From: Pseudomonas sp. MYb60
Lineage (GTDB): Bacteria > Pseudomonadota > Gammaproteobacteria > Pseudomonadales > Pseudomonadaceae
NCBI RefSeq assembly: GCF_002979555.1
Contig: NZ_PCOZ01000023.1
Coordinates: 1 to 56,004 of the forward strand
Length of the DNA stretch: 56,004 nt
Direction: 5' to 3'
Shown here: in pieces, positions 27,276 through 35,431 of the stretch
Numbering within the stretch: position 1 is the stretch's first letter
Layout of the letters: every line of letters begins with the position of its first letter
Notes under the pieces: generated by a model
What the model saw: only the letters and a program-made list of their open reading frames with translations
The model's database searches: none
Told to the model about the DNA's origin: nothing
Position numbers and translations under genes: made by a program

Positions 27276-27521
27276 ATGGAATCGCCTGTGCATAGCTTGC
27301 AGTCTCTGTTCAAACAGCTGGGGCTGCCGGATGACCCGGTCAGCATTGATAAGTTTGTGGCGGTGCATTCGCCGCTCAAGGCGGATTTGCAGTTGGCGGA
27401 TGCGTTTTTTTGGACGGACAGCCAGAAGGCATTTTTGCGTGAAGAGATTGTGGAGGATGCGGATTGGGCTGAGGTGGTGGATGAGTTGAACCTGATGCTG
27501 CGGGGTGGTCGAGGGGTGTAA
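27276..27521 (+). CDS. DUF2789 family small protein
   Basis: An 81-aa cytoplasmic protein with the family pattern HSLQSLFKQLGLPDDPVSIDKFV and FFWTDSQKAFLREEIVEDADWAEVVDELN (in two parts), a common Pseudomonas protein of unknown function. ATG 27276 has CAGGAG upstream. It follows the glycosyltransferase gene by 36 bp and may be co-transcribed. Confidence 0.88.
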   Translation: MESPVHSLQSLFKQLGLPDDPVSIDKFVAVHSPLKADLQLADAFFWTDSQKAFLREEIVEDADWAEVVDELNLMLRGGRGV

Positions 27522-27583
27522 AAACCCGACGTCAGTGTGAAAGTCTAAGGTAACGCGATGTCGCTGATCGGCTGTGCCTAAAG

Positions 27584-27668
27584 GTGGCAGGGGGCTTGCC
27601 CCCGATGACGTTGTCTCAGGCTCAGGTTCTTATCTGAACCGCCATCAACGAGAGCAGGCCTCCTCCCA
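27584..27668. repeat. REP pair (REPIN)
   Basis: A REP unit with core GGGGGCTTGCCCCCGATGAC (27590 on) is followed by a diverged inverted unit (CCGCCATCAACGAGAGCAGG ending TCCTCCCA at 27668). Together they form the inverted pair typical of Pseudomonas REPINs. The pair fills the gap between the DUF2789 and MarR genes. Confidence 0.7.
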
Positions 27669-27739
27669 GAAAAGCCCTCCCACCACCCATCCGCTAATTT
27701 GTTTCAAAACTTGACGGCCCAAGCGGCATCTATCATATT

Positions 27740-27772
27740 GATAGTTAGCAAACTAACTGTATGCGAACTATC
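27740..27772. promoter_or_regulatory. Probable MarR operator (nested inverted repeats)
   Basis: AGTTAG-CAAA-CTAACT (27743-27758) is a perfect 6-bp dyad of the kind MarR proteins bind. It is nested in a wider pair, GATAGTT (27740-27746) and AACTATC (27766-27772). The site lies 3 to 35 bp upstream of the MarR start, so the bound repressor would block its own operon. Confidence 0.65.
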
Positions 27773-27774
27773 CA

Positions 27775-28212
27775 GTGTCCCAATCCCTCGAACAACTTCA
27801 GATGAACCTCAGCAGCAGCATGGTGGTGGGCGCCCGCAACTGGCGCAAAATCTGCCAGACCACGCTGGTGAGTTTCGGTATTTCCGAAGCCTGCGCCGTG
27901 CCGCTGTTGATGATCGGCCGCCTGGGCGACGGAGTGCATCAGGTCAAGGTGGCCCAGGCCTCCGGGATGGAAAGCCCTTCCCTGGTACGCCTGTTGGACC
28001 AGCTGTGCAACGGCGGTTACGTGTGCCGCACCGAAGACGCCCACGACCGTCGTGCCAAGGCCCTGAGCCTCACCGAACGCGGCCGCGAGCTGGTGCAAGC
28101 GGTGGAAGTGCAACTGGTGCGCCTGCGCAAGGAAGTCCTTGCCGACCTGGCCCCCAGCGATATGGAGGCCGCGCTGCGCGTACTGCGCGCCTTTGAGGCG
28201 GCGACGCTTTGA
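27775..28212 (+). CDS. MarR-family transcriptional regulator
   Basis: A 145-aa dimeric repressor. The winged helix region is HQVKVAQASGMESPSLVRLL followed by the wing GYVCRTEDAHDRRAKALSLTERG with the conserved D-x-R-D/R-R motif. The start is GTG 27775; ATG 27802 is a possible alternative. The stop overlaps the FUSC gene start region. It probably represses the efflux operon behind it and releases on binding an aromatic compound, as for related systems. Confidence 0.92.
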   Translation: MSQSLEQLQMNLSSSMVVGARNWRKICQTTLVSFGISEACAVPLLMIGRLGDGVHQVKVAQASGMESPSLVRLLDQLCNGGYVCRTEDAHDRRAKALSLTERGRELVQAVEVQLVRLRKEVLADLAPSDMEAALRVLRAFEAATL

Positions 28213-28220
28213 ACGGGTTT

Positions 28221-30287
28221 ATGACGGGTTTTCCGCCCGCCCGCGACTGGTTCTACGGCGTGCGCACCTTCGCGGCGTCGATGATCGCCCTGTACATCGC
28301 CATGCTCATGCAAATGCCGCGTCCCTATTGGGCGATGGCCACGGTGTATATCGTCTCCAGCCCGTTCGTCGGCCCCACCAGTTCCAAGGCGCTGTACCGC
28401 GCCATCGGTACCCTGATGGGCGCGGCGGCGGCGGTGTTGTTCGTGCCGATGTTCGTGCAGTCGCCCTACTTGCTGGTGGTGGTGATCGCCCTGTGGACGG
28501 GCACGCTGTTGTTTTTGTCCATGCACTTGCGCACCGCCAACAACTACGCGCTGATGCTGGCCGGCTACACCTTGCCGCTGATCGCCCTGCCGGTGGTGGA
28601 TAACCCCTTGGCCGTGTGGGATGTAGCGCAGGCGCGCACCGAAGAGATCTTCCTCGGCATTGCCGTGGCAGCGGTGGTGGGGGCGATGTTCTGGCCACGC
28701 CGGCTGATGCCGGTGTTCGACGGCTCGGTGGCCAAGTGGTTTGCCGACGCGCAGGTCTACAGCCAGCGCTTTCTCAGCCGCACTGTCTCGCCGGAAGAAG
28801 TCAGCACCTTGCGCGGCGGCATGGTGGCCACCTTCAACACCCTGGAATTGATGATTGGCCAGTTGCCCCATGAGGGCGCGCGGCCGCAGACAGTACGCAA
28901 CACCAAGGAGCTGCGTGGGCGCATGATCCATCTGTTGCCGGTGGTGGATGCCCTCGATGACGCGCTGTACGCCGTCGAGCATCGTGCTCCGGAGTACCTG
29001 GAAAAGATCACGCCGCTGCTCGAAGCCGCCAACCAATGGCTGGACAGTACGCAACATAACCCATCGCTGGAAAACTGGCGCGCCCTGCGCGACCAGGTCG
29101 ACGCCCAGCAACCGGTTGGCGAAGCGCTGGACGACCGCCACACCCTGGTGTTTTCCAACGCGCTGTACCGCCTCGGCGAATGGATCGACCTGTGGCAAGA
29201 CTGCCGCAGCCTGCAAGCCGCCATCCAATGCGAGAGCCAGGACACCTGGCGCGCCGTCTATCGCCACTGGCGCCTGGGCCGGCTCACGCCGTTTCTCGAC
29301 CGTGGCCTGATGTTCTATTCGGCGTTTTCCACCGTCTCCGCGATCATCGTCGCGTCGGTGCTGTGGATCTTGCTGGGCTGGACCGACGGCGGCAGCGCAG
29401 TGATCCTGGCTGCCGTGGCCTGCAGCTTTTTTGCGACGATGGACGACCCGGCGCCACAGATCTACCGGTTCTTTTTCTGGACCGCCATGTCGGTGTTGTT
29501 CGCCAGCCTCTATCTGTTCCTCGTGCTGCCCAACCTGCACGATTTCCCCATGCTGGTGCTGGCGTTTGCGGTGCCGTTCATCTGCATCGGCACGCTCACG
29601 GTGCAGCCGCGTTTCTACCTGGGCATGCTGCTGACGCTGGTGAACACCTCGTCGTTCATCAGCATCCAGGGTGCATACGACGCGGACTTCCTCAGCTTCG
29701 CCAACGTCAACCTGGCCGGGCCGGTGGGGCTGTTGTTCGCCTTCGTATGGACGCTGATCGCACGACCCTTCGGCGCCGAGCTGGCGGCCAAGCGCCTGAC
29801 CCGTTTTAGCTGGCGCGACATCGTCAGCCTCACCGAACCTGCGACCCTCGCCGAACACCGGCACATGGCCGCGCAAATGCTCGACCGCCTGATGCAGCAC
29901 CTGCCGCGCCTGGCCCTCACCAACCAGGACACCGGCATGGCCCTGCGCGACCTGCGCGTGGCGCTGAACCTGCTCGACCTGCTGGCTTACTCGCCACGTA
30001 TCCTCGGCGTGCCCAGGGTGCTGCTCAATCAAGTGGTCGAAGGCGTCGGCGGTTACTTCAAGGCCTGCCTCAAGGCCGGTGAACGCTTGCCCGCGCCGAG
30101 CGGTCTGTTGATGACCCTGGACCGCACGCGCCGTGCCCTCAACGGCCAGGGCCTGCAAGACGAAGACGACACCCGCGTGCACCTGCTGCACGCGCTGGCT
30201 GGCCTGCGCCTGGCGTTGCTGCCTGGCGTGGAATTCATTGGCGGCACCGAGATGGAAGCGCCGCTACCCGATGGAGCGCCTTTATGA
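28221..30287 (+). CDS. FUSC-family efflux transporter (AaeB-like)
   Basis: A protein of about 688 aa in the inner membrane. There are two hydrophobic blocks of five to six spans (about 12-165 and 370-510), each followed by a soluble helical region, as in AaeB/FUSC proteins. The first block has MQMPRPYWAMATVYIVSSPF and GPTSSKALYRAIGTLMGAAA. In E. coli AaeB works with AaeA to export hydroxybenzoates. The start may be ATG 28221 or TTG 28209; the TTG overlaps the MarR stop. The end overlaps DUF1656 by 4 bp. Confidence 0.92.
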   Translation: MTGFPPARDWFYGVRTFAASMIALYIAMLMQMPRPYWAMATVYIVSSPFVGPTSSKALYRAIGTLMGAAAAVLFVPMFVQSPYLLVVVIALWTGTLLFLSMHLRTANNYALMLAGYTLPLIALPVVDNPLAVWDVAQARTEEIFLGIAVAAVVGAMFWPRRLMPVFDGSVAKWFADAQVYSQRFLSRTVSPEEVSTLRGGMVATFNTLELMIGQLPHEGARPQTVRNTKELRGRMIHLLPVVDALDDALYAVEHRAPEYLEKITPLLEAANQWLDSTQHNPSLENWRALRDQVDAQQPVGEALDDRHTLVFSNALYRLGEWIDLWQDCRSLQAAIQCESQDTWRAVYRHWRLGRLTPFLDRGLMFYSAFSTVSAIIVASVLWILLGWTDGGSAVILAAVACSFFATMDDPAPQIYRFFFWTAMSVLFASLYLFLVLPNLHDFPMLVLAFAVPFICIGTLTVQPRFYLGMLLTLVNTSSFISIQGAYDADFLSFANVNLAGPVGLLFAFVWTLIARPFGAELAAKRLTRFSWRDIVSLTEPATLAEHRHMAAQMLDRLMQHLPRLALTNQDTGMALRDLRVALNLLDLLAYSPRILGVPRVLLNQVVEGVGGYFKACLKAGERLPAPSGLLMTLDRTRRALNGQGLQDEDDTRVHLLHALAGLRLALLPGVEFIGGTEMEAPLPDGAPL

Positions 30288-30493
30288 TCGGTGATCTGGA
30301 TATCAGCGGGGTGTTCCTGCCCACGCTGCTGGTGCTGATGGGCATTACGTATGTGTTGTTCCTGGTGGTGCATGGGTTGTTGACCCGGCTCCACTTCTAT
30401 CGCCTGGTCTGGCACCGGGCATTGTTCAATGTGGGGCTCTACGCGCTGTTGCTCGGCGCCGTGGACTCACTCAGTCGATACCTGATGACATGA
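30284..30493 (+). CDS. DUF1656 (AaeX-like) small membrane protein
   Basis: A 69-aa protein with two hydrophobic helices (FLPTLLVLMGITYVLFLVVH and ALFNVGLYALLLGAV). It belongs to DUF1656, which is nearly always found between a FUSC transporter and a HlyD adaptor. Start and stop both overlap neighbours (ATGA), so it is translationally coupled on both sides. Its role in the pump is not known. Confidence 0.92.
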   Translation: MIGDLDISGVFLPTLLVLMGITYVLFLVVHGLLTRLHFYRLVWHRALFNVGLYALLLGAVDSLSRYLMT

Positions 30494-31380
30494 AAAAACC
30501 TTTTTTGACCATCGGCCGTGTAGTCCTGACTTTGTTGATCGTGAGTTTCGCGGTCGTCGTGGTGTGGCGCATGGTCATGTATTACATGTTTGCACCCTGG
30601 ACCCGTGACGGGCACATCCGCGCCGACATCGTGCAGATTGCCCCGGACGTGTCCGGGCTGATCCAGCAAGTGGACGTGCGTGACAACCAGTTGGTGACCA
30701 AGGGCCAGGTGCTGTTTGCCGTCGACCAGGACCGCTTCAAGCTGGCCCTGCGCCAGGCCCAGGCCGCCGTGGCCGACCGCCAGGAAACACTGGCCCAGGC
30801 CAGTCGCGAATACAAACGTAACCGTGGCCTCGGCAACCTGGTGCCCAGCGAGCAACTGGAAGAAAGCCAGTCCCGCGTGGCCCGCGCCCAATCGGCCCTG
30901 GCCGAAGCGCAGGTGGCGGTGGATGCGGCCCAGCTCAACCTCGACCGCTCGGTGGTACGCAGCCCGGTAGACGGCTACGTCAACGACCGTGCGCCGCGCA
31001 ACCAGGAGTTTGTCACCGCCGGGCGCCCGGTGCTGTCGGTGGTGGACAGCAACTCGTTCCACATCGACGGCTACTTCGAAGAAACCAAGCTCGACGGCAT
31101 CCACGTCGGCATGGACGTGGACATCCGCGTGATCGGCGACAACGCCCGCCTGCGTGGGCATGTGCAGAGTATCGTCGCCGGCATCGAAGACCGTGACCGC
31201 AGCAGCGGCTCCAACCTGCTGCCCAACGTCAACCCGGCGTTCAGCTGGGTGCGCCTGGCCCAACGGATTCCGGTGCGGATTGCCTTTGACGATGTGCCGC
31301 CAGACTTCCGCATGATCGCCGGACGTACGGCCACTGTGTCGATCATCGGCGATAAGGTCAAAGACGGAGAGCAGCCATGA
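30490..31380 (+). CDS. HlyD-family membrane fusion protein (AaeA-like)
   Basis: A 296-aa adaptor with an N-terminal membrane anchor (VVLTLLIVSFAVVVVWRMVM) and the lipoyl-like half-motif RADIVQIAPDVSGLIQQVDV. A short coiled-coil hairpin is followed by VRSPVDGYVNDRAPRNQEFV. It joins the FUSC transporter to the outer-membrane channel encoded next; the coding regions overlap by 4 bp. Confidence 0.93.
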   Translation: MKKPFLTIGRVVLTLLIVSFAVVVVWRMVMYYMFAPWTRDGHIRADIVQIAPDVSGLIQQVDVRDNQLVTKGQVLFAVDQDRFKLALRQAQAAVADRQETLAQASREYKRNRGLGNLVPSEQLEESQSRVARAQSALAEAQVAVDAAQLNLDRSVVRSPVDGYVNDRAPRNQEFVTAGRPVLSVVDSNSFHIDGYFEETKLDGIHVGMDVDIRVIGDNARLRGHVQSIVAGIEDRDRSSGSNLLPNVNPAFSWVRLAQRIPVRIAFDDVPPDFRMIAGRTATVSIIGDKVKDGEQP

Positions 31381-32819
31381 AACGACTGCTGGCCACCGCC
31401 GCGCTGGGGTTGATGCTGTCGGCCTGCCAAATGGTCGGCCCGGACTACACGCTGCCAGACCAGGCCGCCGTCAAGCGTGGCGACCTGCAAGGCCAACTGG
31501 CGGGCGAGGGCAGCAACGTGGTGTCGGCGCCGGTGCCGGCGCACTGGTGGAAACTCTACAAAGACCCGCGCCTGGATGAGCTGGTGCGCCAGGCGATGGC
31601 CTCCAACACCGACCTGCGTGTGGCCGCTGCCAACCTGCAACGCTCGCGCTACCAGGTGCAGCAGGCTGAATCTGCCGGTGGCTGGAGTGCCGGCGCCAAG
31701 GCTGAAGCCCAGCGCTTGCAAGAGTCCGGCGAAGCGTTTTTGCTCGAAGATAAAGTGCCGGTGGCCAACATCGGCAGCGTCGGCATCAGCACCTCCTACC
31801 AGTTCGACTTGTGGGGCACCTTGCAGCGCGGCATCGAAAGTGCCCAAGCGAGCGCCGACGCTGCGCAAGCCGCGGCGGATATCGCGCGCATCACCCTGGT
31901 GGCGGACGTGGTGCGTTCCTACACCCAGGTGTGTGCGGCCAATGAAGAGCTGGCGATTGCCAACGAGTCCCTGGAGCTTCAAGCCCAAAGCACCCAGCTC
32001 ACCCAGCGCCTGCGTGACGCCGGCCGTGGCGACGAAACCCAGGTGACCCGTTCGCAAACCCAATACAAATCCCTGCGGGCGGACATGCCGCGCTATGAAG
32101 CGGCGCGCCAGGCCGGGTTGTTCCGCCTGTCGATGCTGCTGGCCAAGCCGGTGGACCAACTGCCGGCGGGCACCAGCACCTGTGCCGAGCTGCCGCAGAT
32201 CGCCCAATTATTGCCCGTGGGCGACGGCGCGGCACTGCTCAAGCGGCGCCCCGATGTACGCCAGGCCGAACGTCAACTGGCGGCGGCCACCGCACGAATC
32301 GGCGTGGCGACCGGCGCGTTGTACCCCGACATCAGCATCGGTGCCACCGTCGGCACCGTGGGTATCCTCGACAACCTGGGTACCGCGCCGACCAACCGCT
32401 GGGGGTTCGGCCCGTTGATCAGTTGGTCGGTGCCGACCAACGGCGCCCGTGCCCGCATCCACGAAGCCGAAGCCGCGACCCAGGGCGCCCTGGCGCACTT
32501 TGACGGGGTGGTGCTCAACGCCATCCGAGAAACCCAGACCGGCCTGGCGCAATACACCGCGCAGCTGCAACGCCGCGACGCCTTGGATGAAGCCGGCGAG
32601 TCGGCCAAGGAAGCGGCGGACCAGACCCACCGCTTCTTCCAGGCCGGCCGCGCGTCGTTCCTGGCCGACCTGCAAGCTACCCGCACCTACACCGATGTAC
32701 GGGCGCAACTGGCGGCGGCGAACACTCAGGTTGCCATGAGCCAGATCGACCTGTTCCTGGCCTTGGGCGGCGGTTGGGAAAGCGGACGAACGCACGCAGC
32801 ACCGGCCAGCAAACCCTGA
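31377..32819 (+). CDS. NodT-family outer-membrane efflux lipoprotein
   Basis: A 480-aa OprM-like channel lipoprotein. The signal peptide has lipobox LMLSAC, then QMVGPDYTLPDQ. OEP repeats contain STSYQFDLWGTLQRGIESAQ and the second-half ISWSVPTNGARARIHEAEAA. It is the last gene of the MarR-FUSC-DUF1656-HlyD operon. This is the second NodT channel in the window; the two differ clearly in sequence and serve different pumps. Confidence 0.93.
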   Translation: MKRLLATAALGLMLSACQMVGPDYTLPDQAAVKRGDLQGQLAGEGSNVVSAPVPAHWWKLYKDPRLDELVRQAMASNTDLRVAAANLQRSRYQVQQAESAGGWSAGAKAEAQRLQESGEAFLLEDKVPVANIGSVGISTSYQFDLWGTLQRGIESAQASADAAQAAADIARITLVADVVRSYTQVCAANEELAIANESLELQAQSTQLTQRLRDAGRGDETQVTRSQTQYKSLRADMPRYEAARQAGLFRLSMLLAKPVDQLPAGTSTCAELPQIAQLLPVGDGAALLKRRPDVRQAERQLAAATARIGVATGALYPDISIGATVGTVGILDNLGTAPTNRWGFGPLISWSVPTNGARARIHEAEAATQGALAHFDGVVLNAIRETQTGLAQYTAQLQRRDALDEAGESAKEAADQTHRFFQAGRASFLADLQATRTYTDVRAQLAAANTQVAMSQIDLFLALGGGWESGRTHAAPASKP

Positions 32820-32837
32820 GCGAATAGCTATGCTTTC

Positions 32838-32867
32838 ACAGGCGGACGTGCATGATGGTCCGCCTGT
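32838..32867. terminator. Hairpin after the FUSC efflux operon
   Basis: ACAGGCGGAC (32838-32847) pairs perfectly with GTCCGCCTGT (32858-32867) around a 10-base loop, 19 bases after the stop codon. There is no U tract, so it may be a weak terminator or an mRNA-stabilising end. Confidence 0.6.
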
Positions 32868-32900
32868 AAGCGTTCGCGTTTGCTCATGGGGATTCCAATA

Positions 32901-33533
32901 ATGAAAAACCCTTATGCTCCCGCTTTCTGGTGCGTGTCCTTCGCACTGGTGTTGTTATCGGCGACCTACTTCTACGGCGTGATGCTCGCCCACCAAATCG
33001 ACAAGGCCCTGGTGTTTCTCGACAGCGCCTGCCTGGTGATCGGCACTCTGTCCATTGGCGTCGTCGCCTGGGCGTCCTACCAGAACCACCGGATCAAGAA
33101 GAAGCTGCTGGAACAAGGCAAGACCCGCGTGGCGATCTGGGACACCAAGGTCGCGCTGCGCCGGGTCGAAACCGTGTTCGACCGTTATTTCTGGGGCAGC
33201 TACTGGCAGCCGGGACGCACCTTCCAGGAGGTCATGGGCGACCTCACCGGCACGCCCCTGGAAAAAAGCCTCGAAGTCCTGAAAAAGCAGTGTGTGGTGC
33301 TGGATCGGCAGGTCGCCGATGGTAGGCATTGGCTGAATAATGCGCGGGAACTGTCCGACGTCGCCACGCAGATGGCCCGCGAGCGCTACCAGCTGGACTT
33401 CTGCGACCCCAAGACCGACACCCCCGGCAACGCGGTGATCCACCGCGAGTTCGAGGTGTTGGTGTACACCTGGACGGCACGTCTGAAGAGTTTTGACCAC
33501 CAACTGGATGAAATTGAGCTGGAATACACCTGA
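32901..33533 (+). CDS. Membrane protein with two N-terminal helices, function unknown
   Basis: A 210-aa protein. Two hydrophobic helices near the N terminus (about 8-27 and 40-60) are followed by a mainly helical cytoplasmic domain (KKKLLEQGKTRVAIWDTKVA, ending FDHQLDEIELEYT). It resembles no family I can name. ATG 32901 is preferred, with GGGGAT upstream; the frame is open to a TTG at 32880. It appears to be a single-gene unit with hairpins on its left side. Confidence 0.75.
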   Translation: MKNPYAPAFWCVSFALVLLSATYFYGVMLAHQIDKALVFLDSACLVIGTLSIGVVAWASYQNHRIKKKLLEQGKTRVAIWDTKVALRRVETVFDRYFWGSYWQPGRTFQEVMGDLTGTPLEKSLEVLKKQCVVLDRQVADGRHWLNNARELSDVATQMARERYQLDFCDPKTDTPGNAVIHREFEVLVYTWTARLKSFDHQLDEIELEYT

Positions 33534-33680
33534 ACTCCTGCGGGCGTTTGCCCCTCTGAAAAGCTGGGCCGTTTTCGGTCGCGAGTGCTAATCTTCCCCC
33601 GCATTTTGGCGGGCTTGAGCCGACCTTTCGGGGTTCAAGGAAGACAGCCCACTTCTCACAGGATTTGATCAGGTCACTTC

Positions 33681-35177
33681 ATGAATAAGCCAGCAGTTGT
33701 TCTTTTGGGTTTGGTTGTCGCCGTAGGTGTCGTCAGTGCAGGCGGCGCCTGGTACACCGGCAAGCAATTGGAGCCGGTACTGCAAACGGCGGTACAGGAC
33801 GCCAACAAGGAGCTGCATCGTTCCATGGCCGGTGTCGATGGCACCCTCGACCTGGAACTGGTGTCCCTGGACCGTGGCCTGTTCAGCAGCACCGCGCACT
33901 ATCGCCTCAAGGGTCAGGGCTCGTTCTTCGGTGAGCAGAACCCGAACCCGGAACTGCTGTTTGTCGACCATATCGAACACGGCCCGCTGCCGTTTTCGCG
34001 CCTGGTCTCGCTGAAGTGGCTGCCGGTCATGGCCACCAGTCACTACGCGCTGGAAAAGAACGCCACCACCGAAAAATGGTTCGCCGCCGCCAAGGACCAG
34101 TCGCCGCTCAAGGGCGTGGCCAATATCGGCTACAGCCGTTCGGTCACCGGCAACCTCGAGTTGCTGCCCCTGGAGTTCAAGGACGAGACCGCCACCGTGA
34201 GCTTCTCCGGCGCCAACCTGGACTTCGACAGCACCGCCGAAGGCAAGAAGGTCAAGGTCGACGGCTTCATGAACAGCCTCAAGGTCGCGGCGATCGATGG
34301 CAATGGCTCGCCCGTGGACATCGACCTCGCCGGCCTGACGGTGGCCAGCAACCTGGAGAAGTCCACCTTTGACTTCTACACCGGGCAGAACACCGTGGAA
34401 CTGAGCGACGCCAAGCTCACCTACGGCCCACAGAAAGCCGTGCTGACCCTCAAGGGCTTCGAGCAGAAAGACACCAGCGCCGTCAAAGACAACAACCTCA
34501 ACGGCCGCGTCGACTACAAGATCGACGAAATCGGCTACCAGGGTAAACCTGTCGGCTCGGCCGCCATGGCCTTGAGCGTCAAGAACATCGACGTACCGTC
34601 GGGCCTGCTGCTGACCAAGCTGTATCAGGACAAGATGCAGCCAGTGCAAGCCGCCGCGGCTGCTGGCCAACCGGTGCCGGAACTGCAACTGACCGAAGCC
34701 GAGCAGGCCCTGGCTGAAGCCAACGTCAACCAGTTGCTGGCCGCCAAGCCGCAAGTGGCGCTGGAAAATCTGTCGCTGAAAACCACCCATGGCGAGAGCA
34801 AGCTCAACCTGCTGGTGGACCTGACCAAGCCGTCGTCCATGGAGCTGCCGCCGGTGGAGCTGGGCAAGCAGATGATTGCCTTGCTGGACCTGAACGTTAA
34901 TCTGTCCAAGCCGATGATCGCCGACGTTGCCGCCCTGCAGGCTCAGGCCGGTGGTGTGACCGATCCTAAAGCCATCGAGCAGCAAGCCCAGATGGCCAGC
35001 GAAATGGTCAGCGGCATGGCCGTGGGCACGCAATTGGCGACCCTGGTAGGCAGCGACGTGGTTTCCAAACTGCACTACGCAAACAATGAAGTGACGTTCA
35101 ACGGCCAGAAGATGACCGTGGAACAGTTCATTGGCTTCGTGATGGGCAAGATCGGCGCGATGAGCGGCGCTCAATAA
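33681..35177 (+). CDS. YdgA-like (DUF945) envelope protein
   Basis: A 498-aa protein with an N-terminal membrane helix or uncleaved signal (VVLLGLVVAVGVVSAGGAWY). The long body is rich in beta structure with alternating patterns, as in the DUF945/YdgA family (YTGKQLEPVLQ, SLDRGLFSSTAHYRL, and the C-terminal KMTVEQFIGFVMGKIG). Family members sit in the bacterial envelope, facing the periplasm; their function is poorly known. It stands alone, followed by a strong hairpin. Confidence 0.87.
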   Translation: MNKPAVVLLGLVVAVGVVSAGGAWYTGKQLEPVLQTAVQDANKELHRSMAGVDGTLDLELVSLDRGLFSSTAHYRLKGQGSFFGEQNPNPELLFVDHIEHGPLPFSRLVSLKWLPVMATSHYALEKNATTEKWFAAAKDQSPLKGVANIGYSRSVTGNLELLPLEFKDETATVSFSGANLDFDSTAEGKKVKVDGFMNSLKVAAIDGNGSPVDIDLAGLTVASNLEKSTFDFYTGQNTVELSDAKLTYGPQKAVLTLKGFEQKDTSAVKDNNLNGRVDYKIDEIGYQGKPVGSAAMALSVKNIDVPSGLLLTKLYQDKMQPVQAAAAAGQPVPELQLTEAEQALAEANVNQLLAAKPQVALENLSLKTTHGESKLNLLVDLTKPSSMELPPVELGKQMIALLDLNVNLSKPMIADVAALQAQAGGVTDPKAIEQQAQMASEMVSGMAVGTQLATLVGSDVVSKLHYANNEVTFNGQKMTVEQFIGFVMGKIGAMSGAQ

Positions 35178-35192
35178 TCCGTTGATTCAACG

Positions 35193-35216
35193 GTGGGAGG
35201 GGCGTGCCCCTCCCAC
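35193..35216. repeat. Perfect REP-type hairpin, likely terminator of the ydgA-like gene
   Basis: GTGGGAGGGGC (35193-35203) and GCCCCTCCCAC (35206-35216) form an 11-bp perfect palindrome with a 2-base gap. The arms match the Pseudomonas REP core. It lies 16 bases after a stop codon and may act as a transcript end, though no U tract follows. Confidence 0.65.
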
Positions 35217-35272
35217 GTTGATTGTGTGCCTCTGCGCAAGCCTTCAATCTTCTCTGCAACCCCCCGCTTTTC

Positions 35273-35296
35273 AATTCTGAACAAATGTTCTGAATT
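35273..35296. promoter_or_regulatory. 24-bp palindrome upstream of pgaA
   Basis: Arms AATTC-n-GAACA and TGTTC-n-GAATT face each other across AA; ten of twelve positions in each arm are complementary. The same bases also read as a direct repeat of TTCTGAA at 13-bp spacing (35275 and 35288). It lies about 136 bp before the pgaA start, in the otherwise empty 215-bp region. A regulator of biofilm polysaccharide could bind here; none is identified. Confidence 0.5.
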
Positions 35297-35431
35297 ATCC
35301 TTTTTGATACACATCTCCGGGATAGTCCCTACAGGAAAGCCCCAGTCGGGTCACGCGACGCCGACACCCTGACGCGATCTGCTCAGGAGCATCTATCGTC
35401 ACCGCTTTCCGTGTGTAAGGAAGCTCACGAT

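Noticed and set aside
28017..30191. Minus-strand open frame of 724 aa opposite the FUSC gene
   Set aside because: A shadow frame rich in His, Gln and Arg. The plus-strand protein has the full family topology.
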